DNA of 24,288 nucleotides from JAAXTT01 sp964530215 (GTDB taxonomy: Bacteria; Bacillota; Desulfotomaculia; Desulfotomaculales; Desulfocucumaceae): assembly GCA_964530215.1 (NCBI GenBank), contig CAZHAJ010000013.1, forward strand, positions 1-24,288, written 5' to 3'. The position numbers and the translations under genes were made by a program. This document shows, one piece after another, positions 7,258-15,036 of this stretch (within the stretch, counting starts at the first letter, position 1; every line of letters starts with the position of its first letter). The notes under the pieces were generated by a model. That model was given only the letters and a program-made list of their open reading frames with translations, did not search any database and was not told where the DNA came from.

Positions 7258-7725
7258 GTGGTCAGATCTTTTGAAGGACATCTGGTTGGAGAAGGTTTGC
7301 GATTTGGCATTGTGGTGGGACGTTTTAACGAGTTTATTACCAATAAACTTTTATCAGGGGCAATGGATGCTCTTAAACGACATGGTGTAGAAAATGATGA
7401 TATGGAGATTGCTTGGGTTCCGGGTGCTTTTGAAATACCTATGGCTGCCAGTAGAATGGTTGAACTTAAGCGTTTTGATGCAGTAATATGTTTAGGTGCG
7501 GTTATCAGGGGTGCTACTCCGCATTTTGATTATGTGGCTGCCGAAGTGTCTAAAGGAGTGGCAAAGGTGGGACTGGAGGGTGGTATTCCCGTGGTTTTCG
7601 GGGTCATCACAGTAGATAATATAGAGCAGGCCATTGAAAGAGCCGGAACAAAGTCCGGTAATAAGGGTTGGGATGCAGCTTCTACAGCTATCGAGATGGC
7701 TAATTTGTTTAAGGAGATGAAGTAA
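7258..7725 (+). CDS. ribH: 6,7-dimethyl-8-ribityllumazine synthase
   Basis: RibH condenses the ribitylamino-pyrimidine with dihydroxybutanone phosphate to give lumazine, the substrate of RibE; the family assembles into icosahedral capsids or pentamers. The 155 residues show the usual FGIVVGRFNEFIT start, VPGAFEIP, the active-site loop CLGAVIRGATPHFDYV with the catalytic His, and GVITVDNIEQAIERAGTKSGNKG. The start is GTG at 7258 behind AAAGGGGG. dapL begins 31 bases downstream without a terminator, so it is probably in the same transcript. Confidence 0.97.
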   Translation: MVRSFEGHLVGEGLRFGIVVGRFNEFITNKLLSGAMDALKRHGVENDDMEIAWVPGAFEIPMAASRMVELKRFDAVICLGAVIRGATPHFDYVAAEVSKGVAKVGLEGGIPVVFGVITVDNIEQAIERAGTKSGNKGWDAASTAIEMANLFKEMK

Positions 7726-7756
7726 GAAAAATAATAATATAAGTGAGGAGATATAT

Positions 7757-8986
7757 ATGGCAATTGTTAACGAGAATTACTTAAAGCTTCAGGGAAGTTA
7801 CCTTTTTTCAGAAATTGCACGCAGGGTTAATGAGTTCAAGGAAAAGAATCCCGATGCAGATATCATTAGGTTGGGAATAGGAGATGTAACCAGAGCCCTT
7901 CCTCCTGCCGTGGTGAAAGAAATGAAAAAGGCTGTTGAGGAGATGGGCAATGAGAAAACTTTTCGCGGTTATGGCCCCGAGCAGGGTTATAGTTTTCTTT
8001 CAAGCACCATTATTGATAATGACTTTAAACCTAGGGGTATTGATTTGTCTGTTGATGAAGTTTTTATCAGTGACGGTGCTAAAACCGATACCGCCAATTT
8101 TCAGGAAATATTTGGTATTAACAATGTGGTGGCAGTTACAGATCCGGTTTATCCGGTTTATGTTGACAGTAATGTAATGGCAGGACGTTCGGGACTATTT
8201 GAAGAGGGTAAATTCAGCAACATAGTATATCTTCCCTGTGTCCAAGAAAATGGGATGAAACCGGAGCTTCCCAAAGAAAAAGTTGATTTGATTTATCTTT
8301 GTTTCCCCAATAATCCCACCGGTGTTACCCTATCTAAAGACGAGTTGCAGGAATGGGTGGATTACGCAAAGGATAACTCATCTGTAATCTTATTTGATGC
8401 TGCTTACGAAGCCTATATCAGAGAAGAGGGTGTCCCCCACAGTATCTATGAGATAGAGGGAGCCAGGGAGGTGGCAGTTGAGTTTAGAAGCTTCTCAAAA
8501 ACAGCCGGATTCACAGGTACCAGATGTGCGTACACAGTGGTGCCTAAAGAAGTTAAAGCTTATGATTCTTCCGGGGAAGCTCATTCTTTGAATTCTCTTT
8601 GGCTGAGAAGACAGACCACAAAGTTCAACGGTGTATCGTATCCGGTACAGGCAGCTGCAGCAGCAGTGTATTCAGAAGAAGGAAAAAAACAGGTAAAGGA
8701 AATAACAGATTATTATATGGAAAATGCCAAGATAATCAGGGAAGGACTGAGAAGTGCGGGCTATACCGTATTTGGGGGAGTAAACGCCCCATATATATGG
8801 CTAAAAACTCCTGATTCTTTAGGTTCTTGGGAGTTCTTTGATAAGTTAATGAGAGAAGCAAATGTTATAGGAACACCCGGAGCCGGATTCGGAGCCAGCG
8901 GAGAAGGATATTTGAGGCTGAGTGCCTTCGGGACCAGGGAAAATACTGTCAGAGCAGTGGAAAGAATAAAGAAAATCTCTGTTTAA
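7757..8986 (+). CDS. dapL: LL-diaminopimelate aminotransferase
   Basis: This pyridoxal-phosphate enzyme converts tetrahydrodipicolinate directly to LL-diaminopimelate, replacing the acyl-blocked Dap steps in lysine and peptidoglycan synthesis. At 409 residues it has the family length. It shows NENYLKLQGSYLFSEIARRV and RLGIGDVTRALP near the N-terminus, GYGPEQGY, FISDGAK, the substrate-site CFPNNPTG, and the Schiff-base lysine at about 248 in SFSKTAGFTGTR. ATG at 7757 follows GAGGAGA. It appears to be the last gene of the rib transcript, which would put a lysine-pathway enzyme under FMN control unless an internal promoter exists. Dipicolinate for spores derives from the same pathway. Confidence 0.96.
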   Translation: MAIVNENYLKLQGSYLFSEIARRVNEFKEKNPDADIIRLGIGDVTRALPPAVVKEMKKAVEEMGNEKTFRGYGPEQGYSFLSSTIIDNDFKPRGIDLSVDEVFISDGAKTDTANFQEIFGINNVVAVTDPVYPVYVDSNVMAGRSGLFEEGKFSNIVYLPCVQENGMKPELPKEKVDLIYLCFPNNPTGVTLSKDELQEWVDYAKDNSSVILFDAAYEAYIREEGVPHSIYEIEGAREVAVEFRSFSKTAGFTGTRCAYTVVPKEVKAYDSSGEAHSLNSLWLRRQTTKFNGVSYPVQAAAAAVYSEEGKKQVKEITDYYMENAKIIREGLRSAGYTVFGGVNAPYIWLKTPDSLGSWEFFDKLMREANVIGTPGAGFGASGEGYLRLSAFGTRENTVRAVERIKKISV

Positions 8987-8991
8987 TAACC

Positions 8992-9015
8992 AAAAAACGG
9001 CCAATGGCCGTTTTT
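8992..9015. terminator. Bidirectional terminator between dapL and rpmB
   Basis: A-run plus CGGCC, loop AAT, GGCCG plus T-run form a symmetric hairpin. It serves the converging dapL (+) and rpmB (-) transcripts. Confidence 0.93.
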
Positions 9016-9033
9016 ATTTTTTGTATAGGTAAG

Positions 9034-9225
9034 TTAAATTGCCCTTTTTACTTTTCCGCTTCTTAAACACCTGGTGCATACCATAATTCTACGGGGTGTG
9101 CCTTCAATCAATGCCTTTACTCTTTGCAGGTTAGGCATCCAAGTTCTTTTATTGCGTATATGGGAGTGGCTGACTTGCATTCCAACTTGAACCCCTTTAT
9201 CGCAGATGGCGCATTTTCTTGCCAT
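9034..9225 (-). CDS. rpmB: 50S ribosomal protein bL28
   Basis: A 63-residue ribosomal protein of the large subunit, zinc-binding form. It begins MARKCAICDKGVQVGMQVSHS and carries CAIC and CTRC as paired zinc ligands, with the basic core NKRTWMPNLQRVKALI. The frame stays open 20 codons upstream to 9285, but the true start is the ATG at 9223-9225, six bases behind AAAGGAGGTG; the upstream extension overlaps the promoter. It is divergent from recG. The yloU/yloV genes that often accompany rpmB and recG in Firmicutes are absent here. Confidence 0.96.
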   Translation of the reverse strand: MARKCAICDKGVQVGMQVSHSHIRNKRTWMPNLQRVKALIEGTPRRIMVCTRCLRSGKVKRAI

Positions 9226-9256
9226 TATTACACCTCCTTTGGAAACCACAACTGAT

Positions 9257-9285
9257 ATTTTATCAAAAAATACCGTATGTTGCAA
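9257..9285 (-). promoter_or_regulatory. Sigma-A promoter of rpmB
   Basis: Minus strand: -35 TTGCAA (9280-9285), 17-base spacer, -10 TAAAAT (9257-9262), about 30 bases before the start codon. Confidence 0.65.
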
Positions 9286-9340
9286 GCATCCGGGCGGAAT
9301 AAAAAAAGGATAATTAAATATGCAATAAATTTATATATCG

Positions 9341-9370
9341 TTGACAGATGTTTATAGAGATTTGTATAAT
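9341..9370 (+). promoter_or_regulatory. Sigma-A promoter of recG
   Basis: TTGACA (9341-9346) and TATAAT (9365-9370), 18 bases apart, both perfect. Transcription should begin near 9377. An in-frame ATG at 9348 therefore lies inside the promoter and cannot be the recG start. Confidence 0.85.
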
Positions 9371-9413
9371 TTTTAAAATATTTGGGATTGTTGTCTGCAT
9401 TGGAGGTCATTTT

Positions 9414-11480
9414 TTGGTCAACGCCGGGATTTGGACTTGCGAACTGAGTAACATAAAAAACATCGGACCGGCCAGAACTTTGATGCTGAAAAGACTAGGC
9501 ATTAATACAGTGGGAGATTTGTTGTATTATTTTCCCAGGGAATATGACGACCGGAGTCAGAATAAATCTGCCGGGGAATATCGCAATGGGGAGCAGACTA
9601 CTTTGAAGGGGGTAGTGTTGAGAACAGAGGAAAAAAGACCCCGTCGTAATCTTGTTATAACAAGGATATTCGTGGATGACGGAGCCGGTGGTTTTGTTGC
9701 GGTTTGGTATAATCAGCCATTTATAAAAAGACGTTTCACTCAGGGGAACGGAGTTTTACTTACCGGTAAAATCATTCTATTTAATAGTGAAATCCAGCTA
9801 CAGGTTAAGGATTATGAAGTGATTAGACCGAAGGAGCTGAATTGGGCCGGTAAGATAACCCCTGTTTATTCTTTAACCGAAGGTATTACCCAGCGTATAA
9901 TGAGAAAATTGATCGAAGAAGTTTTATTTAGCTGGGGAAAAACAATTGAAGAATTCTTGCCGGAAGAAATTTTACAAAAGTATGTTCTCCCGGAAGTAGT
10001 TTCTGCCCTGCAAGCAATGCATTTTCCCAAGTCGTTTAATGAACTTAAAATGGCCAGAAGAAGATTTGTATTTGAGGAGTTTTTCATTCATCAAATGGCG
10101 ATTTCCTCAATGAGCGAAAAGTCAAAAGTAATACAAAAACAGCATTTTTATTCAGATTGTAAAGCTTATGAAAGAAAACTGTTAACTAAACTTTCCTTTC
10201 ATCTCACCGACAGCCAAAAAAAGGCATGGGAAGAGATCAGAAGCGAAATGGTTTCTGGTGTCAGAATGAATCGTCTTTTACAGGGGGATGTGGGTTCAGG
10301 AAAAACGGTGATTTGTATTTTGGCAATGTTAAAGGCTGTAAGCAGCGGATATCAGGCTGCACTTATGGTACCCACTGAGATATTGGCAAAACAGCATTTT
10401 TTACATATAAAAAATTATCTGTCTCCTATGGGGATAACGGTAGAATTGATTACCGGCAGGATTAACAAAAATTACAGAAAAAAATTACTGAAAAGCTTAA
10501 AGGATGGTAAGATCGGCATTGTTATTGGAACCCATGCCATGATACAAGGGGATGTGGAATTTAAAAACCTTTCGTTGATTGTTATTGATGAACAGCATAG
10601 ATTCGGGGTAAAGCACAGGGCACTTCTAAGGCAGAAGGGTGTTAATCCTGATGTGTTGGTTATGACGGCAACTCCTATTCCCAGAACCCAAGCTTTAACG
10701 CTGTATGGAGACTTGGAGGTAAGCTATATCAGGGAATTGCCAGCCGGCAGGAAGTCTGTGGAAACACTGATATGCAGTAAAAGGCAGATCGATCAGGTGT
10801 ATCATGAACTAAAAGAAGCAGTGACGTTGGGGCGACAAGCGTACATAGTTTGTCCTATGGTGGAGGAGTCTGATACTTGGGATTGTCAGGCTGCTGTGGA
10901 GTTGGCAAATTTCCTTGTAAAGGGTCCCCTGTGCAATCTAAAGATATCCCTTCTCCATGGTGGAATGAAAAGCGAGGGAAAAGAAATTGTCATGGAGCAG
11001 TTCCGTTTAGGTTTTGTACAAGTATTAGTTTGCACAACCATCATTGAGGTAGGAATTGATGTTCCGAATGCTTCTTTTATGGTTATTATTGATGCGGACA
11101 GATTTGGGATTGCTCAGCTGCATCAGTTGCGTGGACGGATAGGTCGCGGTAAATATGATTCCAAGTGTTTTTTAGTTTCCGATACTGATAATCCTGATGC
11201 AATTTCCCGATTAAATGCTGTAAAAAATACTTCTGACGGCTTTATATTAGCAGAAAAGGACCTTGAATTTAGAGGGCCGGGTGATTTTGCCGGTGCTCAA
11301 CAGTGGGGAATTTTGCCTTATAAGGTGGCTGATCCCATGCGGGACAGCAAGGCACTTGATTTTGCTTGTCTGGAGGCCAGAAAAATTGTAAAAAATGATT
11401 TAAATCTCCAAAATCATACAAGACTTGCTGAGGAAATGAAATTGAGATGGCAAAATGCTGAGTTTTTGCCATTTGATTGA
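9414..11480 (+). CDS. recG: ATP-dependent DNA helicase RecG
   Basis: RecG is a monomeric double-strand DNA translocase that regresses stalled replication forks and processes branched DNA. The chosen start is TTG at 9414, seven bases after GGAGG and downstream of the promoter, giving 688 residues, the usual size. Order: a helix-hairpin-helix-like start (IKNIGPARTLMLKRLGI) and LLYYFPREYDDRS, an OB-fold wedge domain (about 55-150), Walker A GDVGSGKT (about 291), Walker B DEQHRFG (about 392), TATPIPRT, and the C-terminal helicase lobe with TTIIEVGIDVPNA and QLRGRIGRG. No clear terminator follows; the sporulation gene 165 bases later has its own strong ribosome site. Confidence 0.96.
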   Translation: MVNAGIWTCELSNIKNIGPARTLMLKRLGINTVGDLLYYFPREYDDRSQNKSAGEYRNGEQTTLKGVVLRTEEKRPRRNLVITRIFVDDGAGGFVAVWYNQPFIKRRFTQGNGVLLTGKIILFNSEIQLQVKDYEVIRPKELNWAGKITPVYSLTEGITQRIMRKLIEEVLFSWGKTIEEFLPEEILQKYVLPEVVSALQAMHFPKSFNELKMARRRFVFEEFFIHQMAISSMSEKSKVIQKQHFYSDCKAYERKLLTKLSFHLTDSQKKAWEEIRSEMVSGVRMNRLLQGDVGSGKTVICILAMLKAVSSGYQAALMVPTEILAKQHFLHIKNYLSPMGITVELITGRINKNYRKKLLKSLKDGKIGIVIGTHAMIQGDVEFKNLSLIVIDEQHRFGVKHRALLRQKGVNPDVLVMTATPIPRTQALTLYGDLEVSYIRELPAGRKSVETLICSKRQIDQVYHELKEAVTLGRQAYIVCPMVEESDTWDCQAAVELANFLVKGPLCNLKISLLHGGMKSEGKEIVMEQFRLGFVQVLVCTTIIEVGIDVPNASFMVIIDADRFGIAQLHQLRGRIGRGKYDSKCFLVSDTDNPDAISRLNAVKNTSDGFILAEKDLEFRGPGDFAGAQQWGILPYKVADPMRDSKALDFACLEARKIVKNDLNLQNHTRLAEEMKLRWQNAEFLPFD

Positions 11481-11645
11481 AATTTAAGGGTAAATGATGG
11501 TTTTATATGCAAATTTACGTGTTTTATTTAAAATATAGATAAGTCAAACTAGCTAAAGAATTCATGATATTCCATTAAATACTACGAATTAAACTGAAAC
11601 TACGGGACAAAATACTATCATTAAATAAAAAAGGAGGTATAATTT

Positions 11646-11897
11646 ATGGCACGCAACAGCAACTCACGCGTTGTTCCTCAAGCAGGGAACGCTCTTGATG
11701 CAATGAAAACTGAAGTAGCAAATGAACTGGGACTTTCAAACTATGCTCAAATTGATAAAGGACAATTAACCTCTAGGCAGAATGGTTATGTCGGTGGCAA
11801 CATCACCAAACGCCTGGTAGCATTGGGAGAAGCTTCTCTTGCTCAGGGAAATGCTTCTATGGGAGCTTCTGTAGGCTTAGATAGACCTCAACAGTAA
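11646..11897 (+). CDS. Alpha/beta-type small acid-soluble spore protein
   Basis: This 83-residue protein coats and protects spore DNA, forcing an A-like helix. The GPR-cleavage region is MKTEVANELGL, to be cut after the Glu, and the DNA-binding motif GYVGGNITKRLVALGE is intact. ATG at 11646 follows AAAGGAGG. Expression in the forespore under sigma-G is expected for the family; I could not place a convincing sigma-G promoter by eye in the 165 bases upstream. It converges on gpr, whose product degrades it during germination. Confidence 0.96.
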   Translation: MARNSNSRVVPQAGNALDAMKTEVANELGLSNYAQIDKGQLTSRQNGYVGGNITKRLVALGEASLAQGNASMGASVGLDRPQQ

Positions 11898-11910
11898 GGT
11901 TAGTGGCATT

Positions 11911-11946
11911 GAACCGGATGACCTAATTTAGGCATCCGGTTCTTTA
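11911..11946. terminator. Shared terminator between the SASP gene and gpr
   Basis: GAACCGGATG (11911-11920) pairs with CATCCGGTTC (11933-11942) around an AT-rich loop, then TTTATTA. It lies between convergent genes and probably serves both. Confidence 0.85.
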
Positions 11947-11959
11947 TTATGTTGAGTTG

Positions 11960-12943
11960 TTACTGAAGGTAGTATTGATAGTCATCTTCAGTAAGATTTG
12001 GGTGGATTGCTTTGGTTAATCCACCAGCAATTATTTTTGATGCTCTCCTTATTAAATCGTCAATTTCTTTTGGGGTAACCATTAAGCGACCACCAAAGGG
12101 TTCCAGCACTTTTTGGATCACATCGTGGGAAAAATCGGGATTAAGCATTTGATAAAGCTTATGAAGAGTTTTACTGTTTCGGAGCTGGTCCATAAACTGT
12201 TCGATGGTATCTTGGGCGATTACCGCTCCGTGAACCACTGTGGGGACCCCTATGGCAATTACCGGGATACCCAAGGTTGCCTCATTAATTCCTAGTCTTT
12301 GATTTCCCACACCAGATCCAGGTTTTATGCCGGTATTTGCAATCTGTATCGTTGTTCCGATTCTTGATACAGTGCGGGCGGCAAGGGAGTCAATAGCTAT
12401 AACCAAATCCGGCTTAATTTTTTCCACTACTCCCTTTACGATTTCGGCAGTTTCTATTCCAGTGGTTCCCAATACTCCCGGAGCAATAGCGCTAACCGGT
12501 CTCATTCCTATTTTTAGTTCTTGGGGTGCATAATTGAAGATGTGTCTGGTTACTATGGTGGAACTAACCACATTGGGACCTAAAGCATCAGGAGTGGCAT
12601 TCCAGTTTCCCAATCCCACTATTAATACATGAGTTTTTTCAGGCAGATCCATTAATTTGCCCAGCATCTTTGAAACCACCAGACCGATATCATGATGGGC
12701 TTGGGGATCTCTGCCCCCTATAGCAGGAGCATCAATGGTAATATAGACTCCCACAGGTTTCCCCATTATTGATTCCGCCGATTTATTTTCAATTGATACA
12801 ATGGTGACATCGGCAATGTCATAACTTTCCCGGTCCACTTTGACTCCGGGGATTTCCTGACCAGTTTTGCCTTGAATGATTTCCCTAGCTTCTAAGGCAA
12901 GATCAACATCTATACTAAACCGATTTAAAAAATTAAAATCCAA
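11960..12943 (-). CDS. gpr: GPR endopeptidase (germination protease)
   Basis: Gpr starts the breakdown of SASPs early in germination. It is made as an inactive zymogen in the forespore and processed by loss of a short propeptide. The 327 residues include the propeptide-like start with SIDVDLALEA, which resembles the SASP cut site, and the family hallmarks VLIVGLGNWNATPDALGP, TGIETAEIVKG, VIAIDSLAARTVSRIG and GVGNQR. The start is TTG at 12943 behind GGGGGGA. It is monocistronic and faces the SASP gene. Family knowledge puts it under forespore sigma factors; I did not resolve a promoter. Confidence 0.96.
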   Translation of the reverse strand: MDFNFLNRFSIDVDLALEAREIIQGKTGQEIPGVKVDRESYDIADVTIVSIENKSAESIMGKPVGVYITIDAPAIGGRDPQAHHDIGLVVSKMLGKLMDLPEKTHVLIVGLGNWNATPDALGPNVVSSTIVTRHIFNYAPQELKIGMRPVSAIAPGVLGTTGIETAEIVKGVVEKIKPDLVIAIDSLAARTVSRIGTTIQIANTGIKPGSGVGNQRLGINEATLGIPVIAIGVPTVVHGAVIAQDTIEQFMDQLRNSKTLHKLYQMLNPDFSHDVIQKVLEPFGGRLMVTPKEIDDLIRRASKIIAGGLTKAIHPNLTEDDYQYYLQ

Positions 12944-13040
12944 ATTATTCCCCCCAATAACCTATGTTTAAAACTATATTTCCCACTTGTCATAATAAAT
13001 AACCAAGGAGACAAAGATAATATAGCCCAGATAGTTATTT

Positions 13041-13069
13041 TTGAATTTGGAAAATCTTTATGTTATAAT
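13041..13069 (+). promoter_or_regulatory. Sigma-A promoter of rsmD-coaD
   Basis: TTGAAT (13041-13046), 17 bases, TATAAT (13064-13069). Transcription should begin near 13076, so the in-frame TTG at 13041 is not a start. Confidence 0.8.
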
Positions 13070-13106
13070 TTATACAAAAATCTGTCTTTATAAGAGGGTA
13101 GCAGTA

Positions 13107-13649
13107 TTGCGCATAATAGCCGGTTGCGCTAAGAAACGATTATTAAAGGCTCCTTCCGGATGGAAGGGCAGGCCAACCGCCGATAGAGTAAAAGAGTCAC
13201 TTTTCAATATTATTGGAAATTTGGTTGACCATTCCGTATTTCTGGATATCTTTGCCGGAACGGGCAGTATCGGAATTGAAGCCTTGAGTAGAGGTGCACA
13301 AAAAGCTGTATTTGTTGAAAGTAATAACAGGGCCTGGAAAGCTATAATTAAAAATTTGGAGGACGCAAAACTTATTGACAATGCAGAGATTATAGTTAAA
13401 GATGCAAATATAGCTTTAACTCAATTAAAAGCAGAGAAATTTGATATTATATTCTTAGATCCGCCATATGATCAGGGATTCGAAGTGCCCATTCTGACTA
13501 AAATTATTGAGTTGGAATTGCTGTCTGAAAAGGGCATTATTGTAGTGGAGAGCAGTAAAAGGCAGGAGCTTCCTGTTTCTATCGGAGAATATGTTCAGTA
13601 TAAACAGAGAAAATACGGAGACACTTTACTTACTTTTTTCAAAAAATGA
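13107..13649 (+). CDS. rsmD: 16S rRNA (guanine(966)-N2)-methyltransferase RsmD
   Basis: RsmD methylates G966 of 16S rRNA using S-adenosylmethionine. The start chosen is TTG at 13107, eight bases after AGAGGG and downstream of the promoter; it gives 180 residues beginning (M)RIIAGCAKKR, the normal family start. The Rossmann-fold SAM loop is LDIFAGTGSIGIEALSRGA (about 47-65), and the catalytic DPPY is at about 118-121 (IIFLDPPYDQG). It forms an operon with coaD, which starts 18 bases after the stop. This pair equals ylbH-ylbI of Bacillus. Confidence 0.94.
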   Translation: MRIIAGCAKKRLLKAPSGWKGRPTADRVKESLFNIIGNLVDHSVFLDIFAGTGSIGIEALSRGAQKAVFVESNNRAWKAIIKNLEDAKLIDNAEIIVKDANIALTQLKAEKFDIIFLDPPYDQGFEVPILTKIIELELLSEKGIIVVESSKRQELPVSIGEYVQYKQRKYGDTLLTFFKK

Positions 13650-13667
13650 ATTTATCGGAGGTTAATA

Positions 13668-14150
13668 TTGCGAGTAGGATTATACCCGGGAAGTTTTGAT
13701 CCGGTTACAAACGGGCACTTGGATGTCATTGACAGAGCTGCAGTACTCTTCGATCTGGTTATCGTTTCGGTCTCAAGAAATGAAAATAAAAAACCGCTTT
13801 TTTCCGTACAGGAACGGGAAGAAATGCTTAAAGAAATGCTTTGTAAATATAAAAATGTATCAGTAGTAAGTTTTGACGGTTTAACAGCAAAGTTTGCTCA
13901 ACAGCAAGGAGCTAATGCAATAATTAGGGGACTTAGAGCTATATCTGATTTTGAAAATGAATTTATGATGGCTCTCACTAATAAGAAATTGGTTCCTTCG
14001 GTGGAAACGGTTTTCCTTATGACAAGTGCGGAGTATTCATTTATTAGTTCCACTGCTGTAAAGGAAATAGCTAAATTTAACGGTTGTGTGAAAGAATTGG
14101 TTCCCCTTGTGGTGGAAAAAAGGCTTGAAGAAAAATTCAAATCTCTTTAG
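13668..14150 (+). CDS. coaD: Phosphopantetheine adenylyltransferase
   Basis: CoaD transfers AMP from ATP to 4'-phosphopantetheine, the fourth step from pantothenate to coenzyme A. The 160 residues are standard. GSFDPVTNGHLD carries the nucleotidyltransferase TxGH motif, IIRGLRAISDFENEF lines the substrate site, and YSFISSTAVKEIA is the ISSTxVRE-type signature. The start is TTG at 13668 after GGAGG. It is the second gene of the rsmD operon; the coiled-coil gene follows 23 bases later with its own ribosome site. Confidence 0.97.
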   Translation: MRVGLYPGSFDPVTNGHLDVIDRAAVLFDLVIVSVSRNENKKPLFSVQEREEMLKEMLCKYKNVSVVSFDGLTAKFAQQQGANAIIRGLRAISDFENEFMMALTNKKLVPSVETVFLMTSAEYSFISSTAVKEIAKFNGCVKELVPLVVEKRLEEKFKSL

Positions 14151-14173
14151 TAGATTTTGGGAGGTATCACAAT

Positions 14174-14644
14174 TTGGAGCTATTAAACGCCCTTAATGAA
14201 ATGGAAGAAGTAATTGAAACCAGCTTTAAAATTCCCCTTACCAAAAGAGTAATGCTGGACGAAGAACTTGTTTTGGACATGATGGATAGAATTAGAACAA
14301 CACTGCCTGAAGAGATTCGTCAGGCCAAATGGATTATTCAAGAGCGTGAAAAGGTTATGGCTGACACTAAAAAGGAAGACGGAAGACTGATGGAAGATGT
14401 TCATAAGCAGTTGGAACGACAGGTGGAAGAAAATGAAATAACTCGACTGGCTAAGGAGAAAGCGGACGAGATAATTGAAAAGGCAGAGATAATAGCTCAG
14501 GAGATAAAACAGGGCGCCAGAGATTATGCCGACGAAATCCTTAAGGATTTGGAAAACAGAACTGAAGTTATTGTTAATGAGATACAAAGTGCCAGGATGG
14601 AGCTGCAAGGTTTGAGGAGTTCTTCCAGTCAACCGGATGTCTAA
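14174..14644 (+). CDS. Conserved coiled-coil protein downstream of coaD
   Basis: The 156-residue product is acidic and almost wholly alpha-helical, with a long heptad-rich coiled coil from about 55 to 145 (DVHKQLERQVEENEITRLAK, EKADEIIEKAEIIAQEIKQG). There is no signal peptide or membrane segment. Similar proteins are often annotated 'ATPase' or V-type ATPase subunit H-like because of the coiled coil; no nucleotide-binding motif is present, so that name should not be taken as function. The N-terminal 50 residues (IPLTKRVMLDEELVLDMMDR) look like a small conserved module of the kind seen in DivIVA-like or SMC-adaptor proteins, but this is only a resemblance. TTG start at 14174 after GGGAGG. Last gene before a terminator. 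Confidence 0.8.
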   Translation: MELLNALNEMEEVIETSFKIPLTKRVMLDEELVLDMMDRIRTTLPEEIRQAKWIIQEREKVMADTKKEDGRLMEDVHKQLERQVEENEITRLAKEKADEIIEKAEIIAQEIKQGARDYADEILKDLENRTEVIVNEIQSARMELQGLRSSSSQPDV

Positions 14645-14680
14645 GCAGTTAATAGGCATGATAAATAGTAAATAAATGTT

Positions 14681-14714
14681 AGGGCGACTGCAGAAATGCA
14701 ACAGTCGCTCTTTT
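14681..14714. terminator. Terminator after the coaD operon
   Basis: AGGGCGACTG (14681-14690) pairs with CAGTCGCTCT (14702-14711), followed by T residues. The opposing zinc-ribbon gene ends at 14725, so it may act in both directions. Confidence 0.85.
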
Positions 14715-14724
14715 AAAATGTAAA

Positions 14725-14943
14725 TTATTTTATTTTCAAGGTTAGATCTACATTAAACATATTGCCAAACTCAACAAGCATTTTCCAATTAGGACGGTTT
14801 TTTGATTCTTCTATAAGTGTCTTAATCGATGTTCTCATTTTTTCAGGCAGTCCTTCTCCGCAGCTGGGACAATGGGGTTCATTAAAGTTAGAAGCAATAA
14901 TTTGGTATTTACCTCCGCAAGTTCCACAACCGATGATAATCAT
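14725..14943 (-). CDS. Small zinc-ribbon protein downstream of frdB
   Basis: This 72-residue protein begins MIIIGCGTCGGKYQII and has CGTCG...CPSCGEG, a four-cysteine zinc ribbon, followed by a helical half (EKMRTSIKTLIEESKNRPNW) and a short strand-like end. ATG at 14943 follows AAAGGTGGTGG; an ATG 11 codons upstream lacks a ribosome site. The function is unknown. It is on the same strand as frdCAB and 93 bases downstream with no hairpin between, so it may belong to that transcript. The ribbon could bind nucleic acid or a partner protein. Confidence 0.75.
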   Translation of the reverse strand: MIIIGCGTCGGKYQIIASNFNEPHCPSCGEGLPEKMRTSIKTLIEESKNRPNWKMLVEFGNMFNVDLTLKIK

Positions 14944-15036
14944 TTTACCACCACCTTTACAGGTATTATTCAACATAAAGGCGGTATTTCCTGTTTGTTA
15001 CAGATAATTTTCTTAAGGAGTGTTTATGGCTCCACC

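Noticed and set aside
7208..7390. Small frame upstream of ribH starting with ATG at 7208
   Set aside because: It overlaps ribH in another frame and has no Shine-Dalgarno; its start falls within the inverted repeat.
9228..9410. Minus-strand frame between rpmB and recG
   Set aside because: It covers two facing promoters and overlaps the recG start; AT-rich composition explains it.
14183..14701. 172-residue minus-strand frame
   Set aside because: It is antisense to the coiled-coil gene, lies across the terminator, and its hydrophobic composition is the mirror of a heptad-rich gene.
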